Below are positions 40,801 to 52,160 of a stretch of DNA of 64,000 nucleotides, piece by piece. The position numbers and the translations under genes were made by a program. The stretch's first letter is position 1. Each line of letters begins with the position of its first letter. The DNA lies in contig JBBCBC010000022.1 in the NCBI GenBank assembly GCA_037126765.1, positions 1,612,001 through 1,676,000 of the forward strand. Direction: 5' to 3'. The notes under the pieces were generated by a model that saw nothing but the letters and a program-made list of their open reading frames with translations, was not told where the DNA came from and made no database searches. The stretch comes from Stenogyne calaminthoides (taxonomy: Eukaryota > Streptophyta > Magnoliopsida > Lamiales > Lamiaceae).

Positions 40801-42632
40801 ACGAGGAGCAACCTATAACCCTCACAGCCTTGAACGATCAGGAAAGACCACGAGCCCTGAAGTTTGAGGGGTTCATTGGACGACAGCCAGTGGTTGTATT
40901 GGTAGATAGCGGAGCATCGCTTAATTTCATATTCGCCACCTTAGCCGTGTATCTACGGCTGCCGGTGACGAGAGGACAAGCGCAATTTAACGTCACGTTG
41001 GGCGATGGTCAGAAAATCCCATGGAATACGTGGCATGAGGGAATTTCGGTGAGCGTACAAGCCATCTGTTTTGAAACGACATTTTATGCGCTTCCGATGC
41101 CACACCTCGATGTCATCTTCGGAATGCCTTGGCTCGAAACGGTTAGCCCTATGTATTTTGATGCCAACGAGCTATCTTGTCAGTTCGTACTAAGAGGGAA
41201 ACCAATCCTACTGAAGGGAATTTGATACATGACACTGGAACAAGTGGATGCGAGGATGATGGCGCGAGAACATACTCGGGGAGGTAATCTGTTTCTGATG
41301 ACATCAATAAGCGTGACTAATGCCGGAGGGCTGACTGACTCACATGAGACAGAGATAGAGGGAATGTTGGCAGAATTTAAAGAAGTTACCACTGTAACAG
41401 AGAGCTTCCGTCGAAATGGGAATTTGATCACCGAATTCGATTGAATGACGAAACCAAGCCATTCAATGTGGCACCTTACATATATGCCCACTTTCAAAAG
41501 GAGGAGATTGAGAAGCAAGTGAACGAGATGATGGGATCGGGGTTGATTCGATATAACACTAGTCCGTTTTCGTCGCCGGTGCTTTTGGTCAAGAAGAAAG
41601 ACAATACTTGGCGATTTTGCACAGATTATAGAGCTTTGAATGAGGCCACTATCAAGGATCGATACCCAATTCCTACGGTTGAGGACATGCTGGATGAGTT
41701 ACACGGGGATGTGTACTTTTCGAAGCTAGATTTACGCGCCGGTTACCATCAAATTCGCATGCATCCGGACGGCGTGCACAAATAGCTTTTCGTACTCATA
41801 ACGGTCACTACGAGTACTTGATTATGTCGTTCGGGTTGAGCAACGCACCATCCACCTTTCAGGCGGTTATGAACACATTTTTCGGCCCTTACTACGCTGG
41901 TACGTTTTAGTATTCTTCGATGATATTTTAGTTTATAGCAAGTCATGGGATGAGCATGTGGCGCATTTATGGGTGGTTCTGAAAATACTAAGTGAGCAGC
42001 AGTTTGTTATAAAACCCTCTAAATGTTTTTTTGGGGTCCGGGAGGTTGAATACCTAGACCATTTTATATCTTCTGAAGGGGTTCGTGTCGACCCAAGGAA
42101 AATTGAGGTTGTGAGGGAGTGGCCGATTCCGCTGACAGTATCCGAGTTACGGGGTTTTCTCGGGTTAACAGGGTATTACTGAAAGTTCTGTGCTAGGTTT
42201 GGGGAGATAGCACCACCGCTTCACAACTTGACTCGAAAAAATCAGTTTGTTTGGTCCCCGGAGGCGCAACAAGCGTTCGATTTGGTGAAGGAGGCGATGA
42301 GTTCGGCACCGGTGTTGGCATTGCCAAATTTTAGTGAGGAGTTCGTCATTGAGACGGACGCGTCCGTGCATGGGATTGGGGTTGTCCTTTCTCAAAATGG
42401 TCGGCCTATAGCATATATGAGCAAGGGCATTGCACAATCGAAACACTTGTGGTCTATTTATGAAAAGGAGATGTTGGCCATTTTGGAAGCTATTCGGGGT
42501 TGGCGTCCTTACTTAGTTGGACAAAAATTCAAGATCGTGATAGACCATAGGAGTTTGCGTTATTTGTTGGAACAACGAATCACAACCCCGGAGCAACAAA
42601 AATGGATAGCGATGCTTGTCGGGTTCGATTCT
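37860..42632 (+). pseudogene. gypsy gag-pol polyprotein, inactivated
   Basis: Gag starts at 37860 (MVTNKERFEALE), has an acidic Glu-rich linker (38240-38350), the FSGEDAINWVDRAEQYF-type capsid start and a QWWRWFEQINGG segment. It resumes after the solo LTR with KPKNLSEAIELATLKEEQL and a zinc knuckle CFTCNEKYSWNHVC. Protease has LVDSGASLNF (DSG at 40904-40912). RT has WRFCTDYRALN, KLDLRAGYHQIRMHPDGVHK and the catalytic FFDD (41913-41924). RNase H begins VIETDASVHGIGVVL and includes the DHRSLRYLL segment. Lesions: stop 38462 (TAG for the Gln after DRAE), frame loss after the knuckle, TAG at the HK codon pair near 41785, frame change near 41905, stop after LTGYY at 42181. Confidence 0.9.
38803..40358. 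mobile_element. solo LTR, 1,556 bp, inside gypsy gag
   Basis: Begins TGACCGCACTG, ends CTACTTACCA, and is flanked by a perfect 5-bp duplication CTTAA (38798-38802 and 40359-40363). Removing it restores a continuous gag reading frame. No internal retroviral domains. It contains GGATCGGTCCACAGGGA (38870-38886), shared in kind with the solo LTR at 9516-11360, and an unusual GC-rich tract at 39105-39400. Confidence 0.88.
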
Positions 42633-43610
42633 TCATATAGGCATGTGCATTTAGTCATTAAATTCAACAAGGTTTGGCGGTTATTACATGAATTTTGGAT
42701 GGGAAAAGCCCAGTTTATTCCGGCACATGACATAAGCATGACAAAAAATGACGTCAATTTTTGTTTTGTGACGAAAATAGAATTAAATTGGACAATCGAA
42801 ATAATTATAGGACCAAAATGAAATGGTGTTGTACCCCATGTGCCCAAGAAATGGCGTGTGACTACGCCAAAGTATAATTCATAAGGCAACCTCATAATTA
42901 TAGGACGGCCTCATAATTATAAGACGGCTTCATGACAACAAGACAATGTCAGGAAATGAAGTAAGTGAGTTGATAAGAAGACCAAGTCGCCATCCGGATG
43001 CCGAGCGGAGCCGAACAAAAAGGGAACAACGAGCGACGTGAAAAAGGATAAATTCAACTAGTCAGTAAAGACGTTATGATAATGGAAGGAACCCCGTCAC
43101 GCCGATAAAATGAAAAGATTAAATCAGGAAGCGAAAATCTAGGAGCGATCGTCGCAGCAGCTAATCAAGAATGCGACGACTTCGCTCATTTAATGTAGAA
43201 TGATTTTAAGGGCTTAAATGACACCTCATTTATGACCATTAAATATCTTGTAAATTTTATAAATAAGTTGAAATACACAATGAAAAAGTCGAATCTTTAG
43301 ATGCACAAAAAAGACATACGTGCAAACGATATTTTATTCTTGAATTATTACATTTCAGCTTTTATATTTTATTGTTTGTTTAACCAAGAATTCTCATTAA
43401 GTCGCATTAATCACACTATTGATTTCTAGTAAAAGTAAATCATTAAATTTTATGAGGATGAAAAGGGATTATAGAAAAATTATAGAATAAAAACTTTTTT
43501 TTTTTTTTGGATTGTAGGATGGTTATGGACTCAGTTTCTTAATGTTGAAATATTGCAAACTAATTCTAAGAGCGGTTGATGATACTACCTCCGAACTTAT
43601 TTTGTTTGGC
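42631..43610 (+). repeat. duplicated block A with LTR 42827-43357
   Basis: From TCTTCATATAGGC (42631) to TTGTTTGGCCA the sequence is repeated at 53023-57400 (block B, which carries an insertion). Inside is an LTR-like unit: TGTTGTACCCC (42827), a TATAAATAAG box near 43259-43268, and a possible end ACATTTCA (43357). Sequence before and after the LTR is also shared between blocks, so this is a duplication of a larger piece, not two independent LTR insertions. The far right is the left end of a MITE. Confidence 0.65.
43585..43610. mobile_element. left end of a Stowaway-like MITE cut by CACTA
   Basis: CTACCTCCGAACTTATTTTG preceded by TA (43583-43584) matches the terminal type of Stowaway-like MITEs. 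The right part is preserved in block B at 57383-57648, ending GGAGGGAG-TA. Here the MITE is interrupted by the CACTA element starting at 43611. Confidence 0.5.
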
Positions 43611-44947
43611 CACTCAATATAAAAAAGATGGTGTTTTACGACGGTTTTAACCGTCGCAACAAGGATTTGTGACGGTTTTAGCGACTATTTTTCATCCGTC
43701 TGGAAAACGAGGGTCGCTAACATTTAGCGACGGTGTTTTCCACTCTGTCGCTAACTTATTTCTGTCGCACAAATATCGACGGATTTACACCGTCGCAACA
43801 TAGCAATGGGTTTGTCGACGGTTATGTGGACCCGAGTCCGAAAAGCCGTCGCTAAACCGTCGATATATTGTCGACGGTTATGACGTCATAATACCGTCGT
43901 TATCAGTGATGGCTTCCGTAGGTATTCGCGACGGAAATTTTTGCCGAAATGTGCGACAGTTATAATAGTCGCTTATAGCGACGGTTGTAGTCGTCGCTTA
44001 AGTCGTCGCTAAATCATGAATTTTCGGAAAAAAAATGGCTCACTGTGGTTCAAACGCGGGCCCGGGGGCACCCGGGTGGGCACCGAACCACACGAGCCGC
44101 GGACCATCTCAAACCCAACCACCAAGCATCTAATATATATATAAGCTACCAAGGCTCCAAATTAAATGAAGCATTTATTCGCTCCCGTGAGGGACCGAAC
44201 ACAGGACCTTGGGCGCCCGAGCGGGGATCAATTCCACTCGGGCACTTATTTTTTTGCGTTTATTTAATGAATTTTATTCTATATGTCCTAAAATTCATTT
44301 TTTCTAATTTTTTTTTGTAAATTCTTTATTTCAATTATCGTATTTAATAATTCAATTACATTTTAATATAATAATTTATATTTTTTATTTATAAATTTTA
44401 ATTTAATTATATTATATTAAAACTATATTTTTTTAACTTATTTTTAATAAAATTAATTCTATATTAATTTACAATTAATTTTTTTTTCAATTTTTTTTAA
44501 TTTTTTATTTCAATTATCTTATTTAATGAATGTACCACATTTTTATATAATAATTTATATTTTTTATTCATAAATTTAAATTAAATTGTATTTTTTAACT
44601 TATTTTTAATAAAATTAATGCTATATTAATTTACAATTCATTTTTTTCAATTTTTTTTAAATTCTTTATTTTAATTATATTATTTAATGATTCAATTACA
44701 TTTTAATATATTAATTTATATTTTTTATTTATAAATTTAAAATAAATTGTTTTTTTTAATTATTTTGAATAAAATTAATTGTATATTTATTTAAAATTCG
44801 TTTTTTTTTCAATTTTTTATTTCAATTATCTTATTTAATTATAGTTTTTATATTGGATAATTAGCAAAAAATAAATTATGTTAAGCAATGTCAAATAACT
44901 TGTATGCAAATACATGAAAATATTACAAATGAAAGACAATATAATTA

Positions 44948-44980
44948 TTATTCGTCATCCTCATCGTTGCCCTCATCTGT

Positions 44981-45030
<50 letters not shown>

Positions 45031-45890
45031 CCTCCTCCTCGTCCTCCTCCTCCTCTTCTTCCTCACCATCTTCATTCTCATTCACATCCTCATCTTCATC
45101 ATACTCGTTATCCTCCCCGCCGCTGTCAATCTCTATCAAATCTGGATTTGCAGCTGTTAAGTCTACGAAAAGATTGAAATCTCTTGTATGCACTTCAATT
45201 TGAGCATCAACTTGTTCCGTTTGGAACGGAGTGTCATCAACCGCGGCAGTTGAATCCGGTTTAGGAACTTGCATCAGTGATCTCGCCTTTACTTTGCAAA
45301 CAACCATCCATTCATTATTTGCTCTAGAACCTGGATACGTCCAGTAGTATACTTGTGATACCTGAGCAGCAAACACAAACGGATCATACCCCAGATATTT
45401 TCTTCTTCTATGAACATCGACCAGTTTGTATTCGGGATGAATCCTTGTTCCTGAAGCAGATGGATCATAACAATCACACTTGAACAACACAACAGTTTTC
45501 TCAGGGAACCCCGGATATCCTACTTCAACGACTTCTTGCAGGTGTCCGAAGTAGTCCTGGCTTTCTCCATTGAACATTGCACTGTTATTGCAAACTCCAC
45601 TGTTTGCAGTAGACCTGGTCGATGCATACTCCAACGTATGGAATTTGTAACCATTTACATAGTATCATTGGTACGTGTTGACCCGACGTAGTGGTCCTCT
45701 ATTGAGATCCCGCATAAATGGGTTCTCAAAGTGTTGATTATAACCCTGTGACGGTTTTAGGTTAAATATATAATTGTAAACATATAATATGAATTCACTA
45801 ATAAACGGTGGTTAGATAGCACTCACATAGTTTTGGAACCACTCATGAAAATGAAATTTGTACATGCATTATATCACTGTATTGCACAAA
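44948..45890 (-). pseudogene. CACTA TNP2-type transposase, C-terminal region (DUF4216-like)
   Basis: On the minus strand: an exon ending FHFHEWFQNYV (to 45827), an 81-base GT-AG intron (45746-45826), then an exon with RDLNRGPLRRVNTY, a TGA (45667-45665), NGYKFHTLEYASTRSTANSG, a DYFGHLQEVVEV segment, VVLFKCDCYDPS, then DPFVFAAQVSQVYYWTYPG. This is the DUF4216-type domain that closes plant CACTA transposases. The protein ends in a very long Glu/Asp tract encoded by an ATC/CTC trinucleotide run (about 44978-45070). The TGA probably arose from CGA by CpG decay. The catalytic DDE core is not in the window. Confidence 0.8.
44978..45070. repeat. trinucleotide microsatellite (ATC)n / (CTC)n in transposase tail
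   Basis: An uninterrupted run of CAT/ATC triplets followed by CTC/CTT triplets. On the minus strand it encodes poly-Asp and poly-Glu. Apparent His- and Ser-rich frames on the plus strand are by-products. Confidence 0.9.
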
Positions 45891-46199
45891 TATTATCAAT
45901 GGTTAAAAAATAAAGTGTTTTTTAAATAATGATAATTTTTTTGCATAACACTGATAGTTTTTATGCGTAACAGTAATGTTTAAAGAAAATAGAGTTCACT
46001 CTGAACTCAAGTTCACATAATTTTTTATTTTTATTCTTTTGTATTTGTTTTGTGCCCCATCATAAATTATTTATGGATCCGTCTCTGCCCCTGGTGTTGA
46101 AGATGGGAGAAAATGGGTGATATTCACATTTTCCAGTTGATGTTTCAGAACCGTCATCAAGAATTTTATGTGGTCTTTATCACCAATTGATCATATGCA

Positions 46200-46680
46200 G
46201 TCTAAATAATCAAATTTAGCACATACATTTTATTTTTTATGAAATTTACATTTTTCTCTCTCTAAATTTAGAATATACATTCACTTAATATTTAAAAACA
46301 TACCGAGTCATCATTTTCGGTAAAATTCATCTGATGTGGTCATTGGAGTTCACCTATTTTCCGACGTGTAAATATTAAAAAAAAAAATACCACAGCCTAA
46401 AATTAAAAAATAATGACCTGAGATGTTTTTATATTCTGCGTTTTCTAATTTTAAGTGGTAGTATTTTTATTATTTTATATTTCAATATTATATGTCAGCA
46501 AGACAGGTGACCTACGATGAACACATCAGACGGGCCTTACCGGAAAATGGTGAATCGGGATATTTTCAATTTTAAATATTAAATTAAAATATGTACTAAA
46601 TTTGGAGAGAAAAAAAAAATGTGCTAAAATTGATAAAAAATTAAAAGTATGGACTAGATTTAATTATTTTGCCTCATGCA
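46200..46680. mobile_element. large palindromic MITE-like element
   Basis: Left-arm phrases (AAATTTAGCACATACATTTT, TCATTTTCGGTAAAATTCATC and ATGTGGTCATTGG near 46215-46350) occur inverted on the right (near 46505-46640). Overall about 480 bases form an imperfect hairpin. No clear target duplication or coding sequence. Confidence 0.45.
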
Positions 46681-46796
46681 TGAAAAGAGAACAAATAAGA
46701 AGGATACCTTTGAAACGATTTTGATCGTCTCTCCAAGGCGGCATGGGCGACAAATAATGTTGATTAGCATGCATTACTAACACTGGATTAACTAAT

Positions 46797-46957
46797 GAGA
46801 AAATTACAGTTAGATACAAGATTTAGGATATCATTACAATCAGGTACAACGTGTAGAAATTTAAACTAAAATACGCCGTATTATAGTTCAAATTTAAACT
46901 AATTTGTTGTACCTAATTGTAATGTTTTGAGTGACTTTGTAGTGGAATGTTCTTCTC
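46797..46957. mobile_element. MITE, ACATTCCACTACAAAGTCAC family, copy 2 (inverted)
   Basis: Starts GAGAAAATTACAG and ends GTGACTTTGTAGTGGAATGT plus TCTTCTC, the inverse of the start of 36459-36604. The inside also folds back (AAATTTAAACTAAA / TTCAAATTTAAACTAA). Confidence 0.6.
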
Positions 46958-47744
46958 CACTTGATAGGTAGAAATGTATTGTTTTCCTACGTTTGAGCCT
47001 GTTGAATTATTGAAGCCCAGCTGAAGGCCCATACTTAGAAAAATATGAAGGTTGTTTCAAAAAATTGAAGCCCAATTCGTGTTTGCAAGGCTTCTGGCAC
47101 TTAATCAATGCGGTGTTTAAAGTTACACATGCGCGCAGGGACGAATTCAAAAAAATTCACAGTGAGGCGCAAAAAAAAATACACAAAGAAAATAAAAAGT
47201 AGGTCTCTTGTAAATTAATTATTCATCGTGAAACTGATTCTATATTTATAAACTTGACCCTATAGTTATTACAATTAATACAAGTTGCTAATGTAAGTCA
47301 TACTTTTCAGTTATCACTACTAATACCTCCATTATAATATAATACCTTTTAATATCATGAGTAATACACTCTTTATAATTTATATCATACCCCTTAATAA
47401 TATAAATTATACCTCTTAACCAATTTCATCGATCCCTTGTGAGAAATTTGTACCCACTATATTTTGTTTAAAATAAAATATATTAAAAAAATAAAATTGT
47501 GCAAAGTGGGCCTGCGAGAATTTAAATATATATACAAGAAATGAGAAATCGAGCTAGCATGTATACTTGACACAAAGTACATTATTTTATATTACATTAA
47601 ATTATAAATATACATATAAAAATTTCTTTATTTATATAATAGCAGTAAAAGAATTAAATATATTATGGGGGCATGTGCCCCAGGGTGGGGTGCGTGCCTC
47701 CATCCCTGCATGCATGTTGCTTTCTGTTGAAATTCGTCGTCACC
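46958..47744. other. AT-rich intergenic DNA, no gene seen
   Basis: No domain or element end recognised. A patch near 47660-47720 is GC-richer and leads into the BAHD fragment. Confidence 0.45.
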
Positions 47745-47997
47745 ACGAACGATGACTACTTGAGGTTGGCTATCGACTACTTGGAGGTGACAGGTGGTCT
47801 TGGCCCGAATGCAAGAGGTGTCGGGCTTCATAAGAGCCCGAATTTCGAGATAACGAGGATGCCCTTTTGTGAAGCGATGGGGTCAGCCGGTTTATATATA
47901 TGGCCTTTATGGTCATGTTATTTTGCTACCAATGTTGGGAACTTATTGATCGCGATGTCCATGCCCCAAGGAACAATTGCAAGTTTTTGAGATTTGA
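47745..47997 (+). pseudogene. BAHD C-terminal fragment, decayed
   Basis: Encodes NDDYLRLAIDYLEV, matching the MDDDYLRSAIDCLE block of the 49-kb copy, then a degraded middle (PNFEITRMPF). After frame changes it reads RWGQPVY at the position of DFGWG-xPVYMG, then EQLQVFEI and stop (47997), corresponding to the usual QVFEKxFYxI end. The DFG of the structural motif is destroyed. Only about 80 codons remain and nothing upstream belongs to it. It may be the displaced tail of the second-exon fragment ending at 36168; that is inference. Confidence 0.75.
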
Positions 47998-48400
47998 ACT
48001 CATTTGGGATTCGTTTGGCTAACTTTATTTTAAACATCTTATAAATTTTAATATCTTATATATCAGTTGTTTAAGAGTTTATAACAAATAAATTTTATGT
48101 GATTTAAAATTTTACCTAATAAAACTTATAAGCTCTTTTATAATTATTTCCCAATCATGAACCTCGTCTAGTCTGTACAAAAATCAACTTAGGTAGGAGA
48201 CAATTAAAGAAAAAAAATGCATAATTATTTTGAAAATTAAAAATAAAATTATGAAAATGACAAAAAAATATTACAAAAAATATCTTCAAAAATTTAATTA
48301 ATCGCTCGAGGTGCACGTGGGATTTTGTGGTCCTAGATAAATGGAAATAAAACTAAAATTGTGGTCCTCAATACAACACTGGAAAAGTATACATCAATAG

Positions 48401-48712
48401 AAAGTGTAAAATTTATTTTTGGTCCTACAAGAGATGAGATTTTACGATTTTGATCTCATACTCACCACTTTGGTCCTGTAAGAATTTTTTTCATGAAGTT
48501 TTGGTCATTCTGTTACGGAATTCGTGAAGTTCAACTGCACTTTTGATCCCAAACATTGTCCTGTGGGACCAAAACTACAACTGACTTTAGCAAAAAATAT
48601 ATCGGTGGGACCAAAACTGCATCAATGAATGATTTTGAAACTAAAGTGGTGAGTGTTGAGATTAAAATCGTGAGATCTCATGTCCTGTGGAGCCAAAAAT
48701 AAATTTAACTCT
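48401..48712. mobile_element. MITE with long inverted repeats (GGTCCC family), copy 2
   Basis: Ends AAAGTGTAAAATTTATTTTT and its inverse AAAAATAAATTTAACTCT. Internal motifs GACCAAAACTGCA and GGTCCTG recur in the same order as in 18082-18360, including TTGTCCTGTGGGACCAAAACT in the centre of both. About 60-base arms pair imperfectly. No coding. Confidence 0.6.
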
Positions 48713-49984
48713 CGAGAGAAACCGAATAAGATCAAGCTCTCACAAAATTTTTATAATATATTTTCTATTATAAATTTTAATTAATCGCTCGAAGGACACG
48801 TGGGATTTTCAATGTCTCGTAACTAAACTATGTTCAAATAGTGTTCAAATTTAAGATGTAGAGTGGAGGGGATACTTGTAAATTCGTGCAATTTGTTAAA
48901 ATATATGTAGGAGAAACTGTTTTCCCTACCAACACTCATTTGCGTAAGAACTCTGTTATCATGGTTTAGCAACACAATTAACAGAGTTTAATTGCAAAAT
49001 TACTCAATATTTAAAATTATGAAGATCAAAGTGAAGGAATCAACAATGGTGAAACCAATGACAGGAAAGGCAACAACCACTCTCTGGATTTCCAATTTGG
49101 ACGCAACAATTCCTTCGATGCACATCCTGCTCCTCTACTTCTACCGCTCAACCGGCACAGCCGCCAACTTCTTCAACCCGGCGGTGCTCAAGGCGGCGCT
49201 CAGCCGCACTTTGGTCGAATTCTACCCCGTGGCTGGGAGGCTGAAGAAGGACGACAAGGATCGTATCGAGATCGAGTGCAACGGAGACGGGGCGTTGCTC
49301 GTTGAAGCGGAGGCTGACGGTAAGATGGACTTTGCTCCCCGGCCGGAGCTCCGCCTCATTCCGGAGGTGGATTATTCTCAGGGGATTTCAGCATACCCAC
49401 TTTTGCTGCTGCAGGTGTGTAAGTAGTTTACAATAAGTACAAGCTCTTTTTTGTTCTACCCTTAATAAAAAAAAACTTGTGTTTTATGATATATTTACTT
49501 TTAATAGAAAGAATCGTGCATCGGGATTGTGCGTAGGTAGCTCATGGATCGCGCATTGGTACTGCGATCTATGCGCGATCTAATGGGATGAATAGATGTT
49601 AATATAATAAGGGTAAAAATGTCATAAAATGATAATAAAGAGTTTTTTATTCAAGGTAGAATAAATAAAGAACATTTTTATTTATTTCAATTACAATAAA
49701 AAATATTTGAAAAGATTTTGGAACGATGACGTTTTGGGCCATAACAGAGGATCATAATCTTAATTTTAATATTCTGGAAAATAATATGTTTATTTCAGTA
49801 AGCTATCTTTTTCCTCTAATTCACTTAGTGTTACACTTTCTAATTTTATGAGAATAATGTGTTTTTAGTAAGTAATTTAGAGGGTTGCGTTTTAGGAAAA
49901 TAATTTTACGGGCTTATAAATATAGGGATAATATTTTTACGGGCAGCTTATAAATATAGGGATAATATGGTATAAAATATGTTA

Positions 49985-50325
49985 ATGTATAACAATCAAA
50001 CCTAAATTGACCTAATCGGGATTGCAATTTCTTGTGAGTTGCAAGATATATTGTTCTAAATTTACAGATTTTGATATCATAGTGCACTACATTCACAAGT
50101 TCGTAAATCTTTAAATGTAGGACAATCGTGCAACTCACTTGACATTTCAGTCCAATTTGGACTTATTCGGGCTCGATTGTTCTATATTTATAGATTCTAA
50201 AACATATTATCTTATATTTATAGATTTTAAAACACATTATTCTACATTTTCAAGTTTATAAAATTATTGTCCTTAAAACACAAGCCCCTAAATTACAGGC
50301 CTAAAATAACATTTTTCCCTTGAAT
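49985..50325. repeat. dispersed repeat S, copy 2
   Basis: Matches 22220-22545 over most of its length, with shared GTAGGACAATCGTGCAACTCA-like and ACATTTCAGTCCAATTTGG phrases and the AAAATTATTGTCCTTAAAAC end. Lies in the intron of the BAHD pseudogene. Confidence 0.6.
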
Positions 50326-50492
50326 CCAAAAATATGGTAGTTAGTTGGATAATTTTAAATGCTCCACATAGAGTGGAACACTATTTTTTATACAAATGAT
50401 ATAATTTGATTTCTTCTTCGGTTCCAATCCTATTGATTTTCACAACTTGAAAATAATATGTAAATTTCAATTGTTAAACATTTTATTCTAGT

Positions 50493-51074
50493 TGTTAGGA
50501 ATCTGGATGGACTCAAATTCCTGCATTGGCATGATATTATCTGCTTTACATTAAACCCGTACGGATTTATTTTTGGGCATTTCTCAAAAGGCCTCATACC
50601 AATGGAGATATTGTTCAACCTAATTACCCCACGATCCTCTCATATTATTTCGATGTGGGATATTTTTTGATACTCCAATAATTCTCCCTCAAACAAAGAC
50701 CACCAAGTCTCCCCTCAAACGACCCACTCTATCTAGGTCAACGCTGACTAGTCCTTAGAAACCCCTGTTTTTCATCAAGGTTCACCGCAAACTACTCCAC
50801 AAAGACTGTTATTCACCGTCTTATTCGTTCAACACCGGGGACTACTCCACATCGTTTCGTCTGAGACCATGACTCTGATACCATTTTTAGGATCCTAGAT
50901 GGACTCAAATCCCCACATTGGTACGATATTGTCCGTTTTTTATCAAGCCCTCACGAATTTATATTTAGGCATCTCTCAAAAGACCTTATACCAATAGAGA
51001 TAGTGTTCATTCTAATAAAACTCCATGATCCTCCCATATTATTTTGATGTGAGATATTGTTTGACACTCAAACA
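50493..51074 (-). mobile_element. TRIM with 5-bp target duplication, in BAHD intron
   Basis: LTRs 50493-50681 and 50885-51074 (about 190 bp) share GGACTCAAAT, the ACGGATTTAT / ACGAATTTAT region and CCTCATACCAATGGAGATA-like blocks. The element starts TGTTAGGA, ends CTCAAACA, and is flanked by CTAGT (50488-50492 and 51075-51079). On the minus strand one LTR is followed by TGGTATCAGAGTCATGG (complement near 50868-50884), an initiator-tRNA primer site. A purine-rich tract (complement of ATTCTCCCTC) abuts the other LTR. The internal 200 bases have no coding sequence. A different family from the TRIM at 21274. Confidence 0.85.
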
Positions 51075-51928
51075 CTAGTGTATGCTAATTGTCCATAGGA
51101 GGTGAAATATATATGGTTGACCAATCAAATCGTGCAACGTAGACAAATCACACTACCACGTCAGCGGTGTTTCACCCTTTTTCTTTTTTCTTTTTTGATC
51201 AGGGTTTCACCTTCTATAACTGCTTACCAAGCTAAAATCTCAATTTTTGAAAGTTAATACGACTGAAAACGAAATATGATTAATTTACAAGACCAAAAAT
51301 AATTACTTTTAAAAATAATTTTAACCGCAGGTAACTCGTTTCAAATGCGGTGGAGTTTGCTTAGGTTTAGCAATGGAGCACCATGTAACGGATGGGTTTT
51401 CTGCTTTCCATTTTATCAGAGAATGGTGTCGTATAGCTCGCGGCCTTGACATCGCCGTCCCACCTTTCGTCGACCGCCGTGTCCTCTCCGCACGTAACCC
51501 GCCGGAGCCCAAATTCACCCATGCCGAGTACCACCCTCCTCCAGTGCTAAAACGTCCTGAGGGTAACTCCGTAAATTCGGAAACAATATTTTCAATATTC
51601 AAACTAAGTCGCGATCAGATCAATGCTTTCAAGTCCAGATGCCAAGTGGATGAAGGAGAAAAGGACCATTTTCATGAGGGCATATTCACATGGGACCACT
51701 TCTGCATTTTACCCGAGCATGTTCCAGAAGCTGCTCTATCTAGGCACTTTTCAGCCTACCTTATAGATAATTTTTGTTTGAATGTTTATGGGTCGATTTC
51801 ATTAATTAATTAGTTTGTTGTATTTCAATTAATTTCAGAATTAATGTTCTTTTGCTAATTGCATGAATATATAATACAGGCCAGCAAACCTTTTGTTAAA
51901 AACCAATTTGAAATATATAAATATCATT

Positions 51929-52160
51929 TGTTGTACCTCGTGTGCTCAGGAAATGCCAAACGAAACCAAGTGTAATCATACGACAAGTTCATATGTAGTC
52001 AAAGGTAACGACAGTGGGTGAAGTAAAAGACTGACGCAGTGGAACATGGCGACCTCACAACTATAGGGCGTCACCAAATAAATAAGCCGGGTAACCCAAA
52101 ATAAATAAACCGGGTAATAAAGAATCGACGAGGGACATAAGCGAGGTCGCGCGCCCTGTA
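51929..52160 (+). mobile_element. LTR fragment related to block A/B LTR
   Basis: TGTTGTACCTCGTGTGCTCAGGAAATG-like start parallels TGTTGTACCCCATGTGCCCA at 42827. It then diverges but keeps CGACCTCA and GACGAC-like phrases, and ends near GCGCGCCCTG. It lies inside the insertion that breaks exon 2 of the BAHD pseudogene. Confidence 0.5.

Larger units (their letters stand above)
37484..42632 (+). mobile_element. Ty3/gypsy retrotransposon, 3' truncated, with nested solo LTR
   Basis: A 5' LTR (about 37484-37843) is followed by TTGGTATCTAGAGCC (37845-37859), an initiator-tRNA-Met primer site with one change. Gag, protease, RT and RNase H follow in gypsy order. The element stops abruptly near 42632 inside the region after RNase H; integrase, any chromodomain and the 3' LTR are missing. 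A solo LTR (38803-40358) splits gag. Confidence 0.9.
43611..45890 (-). mobile_element. CACTA element A, one end plus transposase C-terminus
   Basis: The terminus CACTCAATATAAAAAAG (decayed CACTACAAAAAAA) is followed by dense subterminal repeats of CGACGG, CCGTCGC and TCGCTAA (43635-44020), the hallmark of a CACTA end. Then come a GC-rich patch shared with CACTA B, an AT-rich stretch (44230-44900), and the minus-strand transposase tail. The other end is missing; homology fades near 45890. Confidence 0.75.

Noticed and set aside
44904..45203. Ser-rich and His-rich plus-strand open frames
   Set aside because: Antisense reading of the trinucleotide run that codes the acidic tail of the minus-strand transposase.
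47673..47990. 105-codon frame starting MCPRVGCVPP
   Set aside because: As a gene it is spurious: only the part from about 47745 is BAHD-derived and it shifts frame; annotated instead as a pseudogene fragment.
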